This document shows positions 57,001 to 64,000 of a stretch of 64,000 nucleotides of DNA, piece by piece. Below the pieces are notes generated by a model. The model saw only the letters and a program-made list of their open reading frames with translations. It was not told where the DNA came from and made no database searches. Source of the DNA: Melieria omissa (lineage: Eukaryota > Arthropoda > Insecta > Diptera > Ulidiidae). The stretch spans positions 84,544,450-84,608,449 of the forward strand of contig OZ020269.1 in assembly GCA_963971225.1 (NCBI GenBank), in the 5' to 3' direction. Within the stretch, counting starts at the first letter, position 1, and every line of letters starts with the position of its first letter. Made by a program: the position numbers and the translations under genes.

Positions 57001-57083
57001 TCCGCCAGTTGGATAGAGGCACCTTCCCTATAGAGGGTCCGGACATTCCAGGTACATATCCTCAAATCATGGTCCTTGAATCG
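54081..57083 (-). mobile_element. RTE-clade non-LTR retrotransposon, 3003 bp, 12-bp target duplication
   Basis: TTTACTTGATAC flanks both ends (54069-54080, 57084-57095). On the minus strand it runs from an endonuclease domain (ICTWNVRTL, ITAIQEMRW, LGDFNAKVG, NQIDHIVIDGRH, SDHYLV) through a linker to a reverse transcriptase (NNKAAGPDGLPAELFKAG, YRGISLLPIAYKVL, FRPGKSTIDQ, FIDYKAAFDS, then GFRLGDPLSC and the catalytic LAYADDID). It continues to VKEFVYLGTAINSS and ends with GRRRRGRPCLRWKDQ. The tail is a TAAG simple repeat, as is usual for RTE. The element begins just before the endonuclease, so it is complete or slightly 5'-truncated. One frame break lies at about 55.1 kb, at a palindrome. Confidence 0.93.
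55140..55164. repeat. 25-bp near-perfect palindrome at the RTE frame break
   Basis: AGAGTCTATACT, one central base, then AGTATAGACTCT. It sits where the endonuclease/RT frame (57083 to 55113) gives way to the frame 55096-54122, so it coincides with the disabling change. Confidence 0.85.
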
Positions 57084-57596
57084 TTTACTTGATACACTTA
57101 TCAAAATATTTTTTTCATTATTTAGTATAAATACCTTCAGAGAAAAATACAAAAATTTAAAAATATAGTATCCACAAGTTTTTGATCTAAAACAGGCACT
57201 GAAAAGAGGCTATGCCATATGGCATAGAATAACCGAAAGGGTTAAATGCAATACTTGTCTGATTAAAGTAGCAAAAAGCAATGACAAATATTTATTTAAA
57301 AGCAAAAAGTCTGTGTTAAAGACATGTATTTATGTTTTTTTATACTGCAATGTATTATCTGCTGTTAAATTCGCATTGACATTTTTATACTTTTACCCAA
57401 AATAAATTAGTCACTATGAAAAGTCGATTCCGTGTTTATTTAAAAAAAAGATCTTAAAATTCTACGAACCTTAAATAACACTGTTTTAATATTATATCGA
57501 GGTGGCATGGAGACTCAGCTTTTTACGAATAAAAAGAACGTCAATCAGCATGTTTAGTGTAACACCAAAAAAAAAGAAAAAACAACAATTTTTTTT

Positions 57597-57728
57597 TCGC
57601 CGTTCGGAACCGGCATAAAACTGTAGGTCCCTTCCACCCGCGTACAAAATTCACACGCACAACACGGGTGGTTGCGGGAAGCTAGGCCTTAGTCTCGCGT
57701 AAGCGGGCTGTCGTGCCAATCAATTATT
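57597..57728 (+). mobile_element. SINE fragment (3' half)
   Basis: It runs from GCCGTTCGGAACCGGC through the body to CGTAAGCGGGCTGTCGTGCC and an AT tail. The tRNA-like head is missing. Confidence 0.8.
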
Positions 57729-58281
57729 AAATTAAATTATTATATCCAGACACCACTGTATTACTTTTTGTGATACATTACTTCACATTTCCAGTAATAA
57801 GTAATGTAACGATATTACTTTCAAATGTCAGTAATGTGTAATAAGTAATATGTTACTGTCAAAAGTAATAAGTCCCAACACTGCTGACAAAACATGAAGG
57901 TATGTAACATATAAATTACAAAAGAAAAAGGGGAAGCCCCAAAAAGTGTTTTTCTCGTTTTGTTATTGGGTTGTAAGCGCGCAATTAACACTAAACAACA
58001 CAACTAGACGAGCGCACAAATCCGCTCAACGGACAGCCAGAAGAAGGAAGGAAACTATTTGCAACCGTTTTATTATGTCAACGTTAATTGCTAAAATAAT
58101 TTTGATGGCTCCCAATGGTTAAGTAAGTATATCACGCATACGCTTTGAAATGCAAATGTATTCATAATAAATACAAAACATGCATATTGGGACTTTTTAA
58201 TATATTTCTCATCAATTATTATCTCCTTTAGAAATAAAACAAAATTAGTTTCGAAATGTAAAATATTGAAAGTATGTATAT
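57729..58281. other. Intergenic, no gene recognised
   Basis: AT-rich with a repeated AGTAATAAGTAATRT-like run (about 57790-57860). No coding frame. Confidence 0.55.
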
Positions 58282-58440
58282 TGTTACGAAAATGACTTCT
58301 CTAAGTTCTTATCTGGATTGTGCTTGAAAATAAAACCACTTCAATTACTCTTTACACTACCGCTTTGCTTGCTGAAATCCGACTCGTCCCTCTGCGCTGC
58401 ACACTGCTGCCTTTTATACTTGTTTGTTCTTGTCGTTACA
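58282..58440 (-). mobile_element. Internally deleted solo LTR, ATAT target duplication
   Basis: TGTTACG at the left and CGTTACA at the right, flanked by ATAT (58278-58281, 58441-58444). It is only 159 bp. It keeps the AAAATAAAACCACTTCAATT and CTTTTATACTTG segments. Confidence 0.85.
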
Positions 58441-58690
58441 ATATATAACTATTGAAATTACAATCTGTAACGACAACAGTCTTATCTTCGATTTGTTGGT
58501 GTCGAATGAGTGTGTGAGTTCCAAGGATCTAACTTACAGATTACTGAAAGAAGTCGATTTTGACAGCGCCATTTCATTGACGTGCGTCAGGTGCAAGTGT
58601 GTCCAGAGCAAACAAAGATCTCACACTCGCTTAAGTGAGCATAAGTACGCAGCCATAACCACAACAGTCTATCGTGGATTCTTCAGCGTT

Positions 58691-58743
58691 ATGTTTCGCT
58701 CCAACGTCGCACAGCGTCACCACATCAGCCGCTTCATCGGCTG
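58691..58743 (+). pseudogene. Receptor 5' fragment: flank and first 17 codons only
   Basis: The receptor 5' flank from about 58465, including the box at 58591-58638, leads to ATG and MFRSNVAQRHHISRFIG, then a TGA and unrelated sequence. MFRS..AQRHH is closest to Gr-6. The rest of the gene is missing. Confidence 0.85.
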
Positions 58744-58775
58744 AACTTTGTAACAAGAGAGCTTCTATAATTTAA

Positions 58776-58858
58776 CCCTTTCCGACATGAAAAGAACAGC
58801 CCGATGTATGAATTGTATGGGCTGTAGTCTAATATATTGGACATTGTTACTGAAAGGG
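58776..58858. mobile_element. 83-bp TTAA MITE
   Basis: The ends CCCTTTC and GAAAGGG are flanked by TTAA (58772-58775, 58859-58862). The same terminal sequence bounds the 894-bp element at 31346. It holds an inner hairpin AGCCC..GGGCT. Confidence 0.65.
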
Positions 58859-58904
58859 TTAAACATACTTTTATATACTTAACGATAATTAATTAATTAG
58901 TTAT

Positions 58905-60610
58905 TTCTTCTTCATTGAACTTGCTTTTCCCCAAATACCGTTTACGAAATTCCTTTAATACATACAATACATGAGCCTAGGAAATGTTGTATATTTTCAG
59001 TTTCATTTCTGTTACACAAAGAACATATTCTAGCAGCGTTTTTGAGCCGGTTTCTATTTAGTTCTATTAAGTTGCTGCGTGCTTAAAAAACCCACATTAT
59101 TTCTTCCACGGTGAAACCATCTGTTATATAAAGCTTTGCCACCATATGATTTCGTTTCTTATATATTCTTTCTGTTTGCTCGGCTTTTTTAACCAACCTT
59201 CATAATATTTACTTTTAGCATTTTTAACAATGCCAGCCGATTCTTGTTTCAGTTTAGTTTATCGGCGTTATCTTGCGTTCATTTAATGTCAAATTCATTG
59301 CCTAGTTGATTTAAGGGGACCCGGTGGTCTAGAGCACGAAAACTTCACCTGTTTTCACGATTTGTTTGCCATTAAAAATTAAAAAAACGATGTTTCAACT
59401 TTTTTGGCTTATTACTACGTTTATTGAGCATACAAAACATTTTTTTTTGCATTTTAAAAACAATATTTTTTATTATAAAAATGCTGCTAAAGATGACCCT
59501 CTCGAAAAATCGGACCCGGACGGCGTACGTGATTTCGAGACTTCTACTCATCTGAAACACAAAATTCAAGAAAACTCTTAATCAGAAAGAGTGCAGTTAT
59601 GGTCGGAACTAGAACAAATCGAAAAAATTAAAAATTGACAAAATGGCGCGCTTTCGAAAAAAAAGTTCGTAAAATCGGGTCTTTTTTCACTAGTTTTTTA
59701 GTGTAAACAATAGGAAATTATTTAAATAAAATTATGATTCTAGTTCCGACGGTAGTCATACATGTTGTGAACAACATATCCAAATTTCAAGTGATTCGGT
59801 TAAATAGTTTTTTGTTTTCATCCGCGGCGTACCGAAAAAAGTCGTTTCGAGATAAATGAGTTAGTTTGAGGTAGAGATGAGGAGCGCGCGGACCGCTCTA
59901 TACCTGGTTAATGGGCTGTAGAAGCTATAATATTGGGAATTTCCGCATGAAAAGTTCACTCTTACATTCTTAAGATACTATACTTTCGAAATATCGAAAA
60001 AACAAAAAATCGATTTTTTGAAATTTCTAGACCACCGGGTCCCCTTAATTCCTTTCCCCATAACATATTTTTTCGAAGTGAAGCGATATGGTAATCTTTT
60101 ATCGTCATACTCAAACATGGTCCTAGCTATATACCTTAAGTCCAAATCGAAACTATAAATATGTCCATTCTCGACTCCTCTCTCTAACATTATTATATAT
60201 GCGTCTCAAAATCCGTCGACAACTCCTGTCCCGTCCATACTGCTGACCTTGTATCACTGTAGATGCTTTCAATTAGCCTGACTAACTTAGTGGATACTCC
60301 CACTGTAAACCGCCTATAAACCAACGCCTTCCGAGAAACCTTACCAAACGCAGATTTAAAGTCTACGAAGAAAGCATAAGTCTTTTTATTATTACTGAAA
60401 TTGTAATGGACTATAGTTGTCAAATTGTATATATTATCTGCTGTGGAATAGCCTTTGCGAAAACCTGCTTGATAGTCGTTTAGCGCCTTGCTATTATTTG
60501 CCCAATCCGAGAGTCTCGCGTTGAGTACTCCCATCATTACTTTCGCTATGCATTTCATAAAGGAAATGCCTCGATAGTTGCTCGGGAGCGTATTATCTCC
60601 CTTTTATGTA
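58905..60610 (-). pseudogene. LINE reverse transcriptase relic with nested element
   Basis: The minus frame 60558-60193 reads MKCIAKVMMGVLNARLSDWA, then LNDYQAGFRKGYSTADNIYN and YAFFVDFKSAFGKVSRKALV. In the last, the catalytic Asp of AFD is Gly. The coding similarity continues at 60190-60045 and, past the nested element, at 59311-58905 toward the Cys/His tail. Same LINE as 48303-48660. Confidence 0.7.
59315..60044. mobile_element. TTAA-flanked TIR element, 730 bp, nested in the LINE
   Basis: GGGGACCCGGTGGTCTAGA and its exact complement bound it, with TTAA on both sides (59311-59314, 60045-60048). It has no transposase. The G-rich ends recall the element at 47050, but the TIR sequences differ. 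Confidence 0.88.
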
Positions 60611-60930
60611 TTGGAAAAATTACACATAATTATTTAATTTAATAACTATTTAATTAATTTAATTTAGTCTGTAACGACACCTGACAGTGTTTTGTCTCTT
60701 GTCGACTTATCTTCGATTTGCTCGGCTTGCTTCATGTTGAGAGAGTATGTGAGTACCAAAGATCTCACTTACAGATAAATGAAAGCCGTCGATTTTTGGC
60801 ATCGCCGTTTGTTTGACTTTAGTCGTTTGCAAGTGTGTCGATAGCAGACAAACACCTCAGAGTCGCTTAATTTTCGCAGTCGCTGCCATAACCTCAACAG
60901 TCTGTCGTGGACTCTTCAGCGAGCAGCGTT

Positions 60931-62217
60931 ATGTGTCGCTCCAACGTCGCACCGCGTCGCCGCATCAACCGCTTCATCGGCTGCTTTGGCTTCTACTTTG
61001 CACTGCTGCTGGGGGCCACCAGCATACACATAGACTTCTTCCAGCGAAAAGTGCACACCACGCTGCATTACAAGTTGTGCGCTGCCTGCGCGAATGTCGC
61101 CTTAGTGGCGAGTATGCCATGGTGCCTTCACGCCATCGTCTTCAAACTGAATGAATTCGAATCGAACGACATGGTACGGGTTATTACCCGTGTATTTAGC
61201 CCGCTGAGCTTCGCACTGATGCTGTGGCTGCTGGTGTCGCGTTGGTGGCGCGAACGTCGATTGCGTGCGATCGCTCAAGACTTTTTTGCACTGGACGCGC
61301 ACTACAACGATCTTCCGCGAACCCAGCACGTCGCCATCGAAAAGCGTTTCGACGTCATATTTTATGTCAAGGCGTCCACTTTCAGCCTTGTGTCACTGTC
61401 GGTGCTCGCCATCGCCTACTTTGTGACGCGAGTGTTTAACCTACAGACCTTCTTGCTGTGGCTCTTCATCTACAGCTTTAACAATAATATGTACTGCGTG
61501 AAGCTTCAGCACTTTCATCTGCTGTGGTGCGCATGCAAATGCTTTCACATGCAGAACGAGCAATTGCGAGAGACGCTGCAGCGGGCGAGTGCATCTGCCA
61601 CATCTGCCCAGCTGACGGCCGACCTGGGCGAACTGGCCCTGTTGCATTGTCGTCTGGTGCAGCTGCTGTGGCACCTTAATGATAGCAACAAGTACTTCAT
61701 ACTGCCGTTGCTGTGGTGGAACCTAATGAACAACGTTATCGGGGGCTATCACATGATGCGCATGAACTTCTTCGTCGATGCATTCGTTACCGGCCTGCAA
61801 ATGTGCCTAGGCTCGCTCGCCTTTGCGGTTCGCTTCGTGGACGAAAATTTGTTATTTTGGATGTGCGACGACTTGGTATGCGTCCAGAAGGAGACGGCAC
61901 AAATACTCAAGGAATTTAATGCGCTGCCGTTGACCGATGGTGATTTGAAGCGGCAGGTAAGCGAGTTGGGATTCACTGGCTCTGATTGCTGTTTAGTCCC
62001 CCTCTCCTCTAAGGACAACGTTGCACTAACTACAAATAAATCTTCCCTTAAACAGTGTGAACTCTTCGCCCTGCAACTCAAGTTACGTCAGCCACAAATC
62101 AACATTAGCGGCATGTTCAACCTGAACAATCAGAGAGCGCTGGCCATGTGCGCCTACATCCTGCAGCACATTCTAATCTTGGTGCAATTTATCTATGGGC
62201 GCTTGAGACATGAATAA
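60931..62217 (+). CDS. Gr-9: gustatory-receptor-like protein, intact
   Basis: Predicted 395 residues. Exon 1 is 60931-61956 (342 codons), the phase-0 intron 61957-62055 (99 bp), and exon 2 62056-62217, ending TAA. It is a near twin of Gr-8 with a small number of substitutions, for example LHAIVFKLNE for LRAIVNKLNE, AIEKRF for AIEQRF and FFVDAF for FFGDAF. The intron is three bases shorter than in Gr-8 (one ATG triplet lost) and still has no in-frame stop. The TM7 motif is QHILILVQF. The 5' flank is like Gr-8 but lacks about 20 bases just before the start region. Confidence 0.88.
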   Translation: MCRSNVAPRRRINRFIGCFGFYFALLLGATSIHIDFFQRKVHTTLHYKLCAACANVALVASMPWCLHAIVFKLNEFESNDMVRVITRVFSPLSFALMLWLLVSRWWRERRLRAIAQDFFALDAHYNDLPRTQHVAIEKRFDVIFYVKASTFSLVSLSVLAIAYFVTRVFNLQTFLLWLFIYSFNNNMYCVKLQHFHLLWCACKCFHMQNEQLRETLQRASASATSAQLTADLGELALLHCRLVQLLWHLNDSNKYFILPLLWWNLMNNVIGGYHMMRMNFFVDAFVTGLQMCLGSLAFAVRFVDENLLFWMCDDLVCVQKETAQILKEFNALPLTDGDLKRQVSELGFTGSDCCLVPLSSKDNVALTTNKSSLKQCELFALQLKLRQPQINISGMFNLNNQRALAMCAYILQHILILVQFIYGRLRHE

Positions 62218-62471
62218 AGCAACAGCGAACAATCAATTTGATTTGGTTTCAAAGTCCAAACAAATTAGGATCAAACTGGTTTTGTATATTCAGGGCTGAT
62301 TTCAGGGAAGATAAAAGGATCGGGTATGGAATCGTGCCAATTCCCTTACTTCGGATGGAGCCACGCTTCTTTCATATCAGTACTTCGCTATCATCAAGGC
62401 GATAGATTATATCGAGGACTATATAGTAGACGAATAGAAACCCATACATTAGTTTGCTTTTTTCGAAAAAC

Positions 62472-62817
62472 GCAATTTGCTAGAAAATAAAACCACTTTA
62501 ATTATTCAGCGCAAAACGCAGTCAGAAACCAACCATCAGTTTATTTACAAATCTACTCTTTTTACTACTTTACACTACTGCTATTGCATGTTTCCTCGTT
62601 TCTTGCTCGAATCGGAATCGTCGTCTGCGCTGCACACCGCTGCCTTTCTTACTTGTTTGGTTTATCGCGCCGATGGTTCTTCCACATTCCATTACCATTC
62701 GCTATCCTTGCCATATCGGAATTACAGCATGCCGGCCGTACTTCAAAGTGCATGCCTAAAAGTATGCTCGTAAAAGCATTCATGCATAGCACAGCAACAG
62801 AGTGCCTCATAGTTACA
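62472..62817 (-). mobile_element. Truncated LTR, same family
   Basis: It shares AAAATAAAACCACTTTAATT and GCCTAAAAGTATGCTCGTAA with 42.6-43.0 kb. It ends near GTTACAACA at 62810-62818. The other terminus is missing. Confidence 0.6.
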
Positions 62818-64000
62818 ACAATTCTCCCTGCAAGAACACTATAGGTAAAATGGCCTGCAAGGCATGACTGATGGAAACCCCAACACATTCATAAAAAATT
62901 ATGTATGAGAGAACGAGATAGCTAATGTATACATTGGTACGTGAACATAACAGGTGCTCGCGCAAAAAAATCTTGAAATTTGTGCGTTTTGTGAGCTTGC
63001 GGACGGAAAAGTGGAAAACGAAAAAAAAGAAAGCAAAATACAAAAAAGTATTTGTGTTAAGTGAATTAAGTTATTAAAATAAAATAAGAACAATAAAAAC
63101 TTGCTTGAGCAGAGAGAAAAGGATTTACGAATCAAATGTCTTGAAATTGACGAAATGCAATGAAATGGCGGAAAAATCATGTCAAAATTGGAAAATTCGT
63201 AACTAAACGTTAACCCTTTCCATAACCCCTATTTTAGACCACGAACTTGCACAAATTCATAGGTTCAACTAGAGATGGAGATATCAGCATCGTAATGAAG
63301 AACATGTTTGCAGACAAAGTAATAATTAATATCACTTTTTTCTTCTATAATTTAAACCAATCAATTACACATTAACAATTTTCACTTATTTTAGTTTAAT
63401 TAATTTCAATTCCATTTTGCGCAAATATATATGTATATATATTTATATAATAAAATTAAAAAACTAAAAACAAAAAAAAAAAATTACTTTTAATCAGTGC
63501 TGATAGGTTTATATACCAGTTCTGATATCAGTACTCAGTAAAGTTTCTATCAGGGCTTATTAATCATCTGATTAATCAAGACTGACAGAAGACTGTTGAG
63601 TGCTGATGCGTGGGAGCGAGACAATTGGGTATTCACAAGGTATTTAAACTACAATGATAGACGGCTCTTCAGAAACTGATGGGACTTCTGGTGTAAATTT
63701 CTATCAGTAAGTACTAAAGGTTAAATAAAATATTTTTTATTTTTTTCTGTAAACTTAATTCTTTTATTCCATTAAGATAATAATAACAAAAACTTGTTTC
63801 GTCCAAAAATTAATAACTTTGTGAATATGCTTTTTTCGCTTGAACTCTCTGCAGAAGTTTCGGCGTAAATCTTATTAAATTCGGTGTTTTTTCAGCGGTT
63901 ATTTTGTTATATCCTTGAATTGTGATATTGGTTTACGGCATCTTTGAAGATGGAGTGTTTTTGGGCTCAGGGTTAAAAACAATTTCTTATATAATTAATT
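62818..64000. other. Intergenic, no gene recognised
   Basis: The part around 63.2-63.7 kb duplicates 52.28-53.27 kb. A TTAACCCTTTCC terminus-like run at 63211 suggests another piggyBac-like scrap. No convincing open frame. Confidence 0.55.

Overview
This window looks like genomic DNA of a higher fly, probably a tephritid fruit fly, from a young and unstable chemoreceptor cluster. The organism is inferred from AT-rich intergenic DNA, dipteran-style transposons (Ty3/gypsy, jockey, RTE, mariner, piggyBac-like, hAT), and a tandem family of seven-transmembrane receptors. These receptors have the layout of insect gustatory receptors (Gr): one long exon, a short phase-0 intron, and a short last exon coding TM7. 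The exact Drosophila orthologue could not be named by eye.

Seven receptor genes look intact, called here by position: Gr-2 (12.9-14.2 kb), Gr-3 (22.5-23.8), Gr-4 (29.6-30.8, the only one on the minus strand), Gr-5 (34.4-35.6), Gr-7 (45.3-46.6), Gr-8 (50.7-51.9) and Gr-9 (60.9-62.2). Two are near-complete but broken: Gr-1 (5.2-6.5, 8-bp deletion) and Gr-6 (39.7-41.0, one TAG stop). Three loci keep only the last exon (2.43, 20.37 and 44.35 kb), and one keeps only the 5' flank and start of exon 1 (58.69 kb). A more diverged receptor lineage survives as three C-terminal scraps (16.9, 32.9 and 38.4 kb). The intact genes form three subgroups by exon-1 length: 334 codons (Gr-2, 5), 346 codons (Gr-3, 4, 6) and 342 codons (Gr-1, 7, 8, 9).

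The array grew by block duplication. About 12.36-20.6 kb (Gr-2, diverged scrap, dead receptor) is paralogous to about 33.84-41.1 kb (Gr-5, diverged scrap, Gr-6). About 29.0-33.0 kb is an inverted copy of the scrap-plus-receptor half (Gr-4), bounded by inverted repeats. About 2.4-6.5 kb (orphan last exon plus Gr-1) matches 44.3-46.6 kb (orphan last exon plus Gr-7). Gr-8 and Gr-9 with their flanks are another pair.

Between the receptors nearly everything recognisable is transposon: a Ty3/gypsy element running off the left edge plus several solo LTRs of the same kind, an RTE element at 54.08-57.08 kb with a 12-bp target duplication, jockey-, I/R1- and other LINE relics, Tc1/mariner, pogo/Tigger, hAT, several TTAA-flanked elements and a tRNA-derived SINE family. 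Paralogous blocks act as natural empty sites, so several insertions can be bounded to the base. No structural RNA gene, CRISPR array or ordinary housekeeping gene was seen. Intron junctions, frames and element ends were read by eye; no database search or alignment was run.
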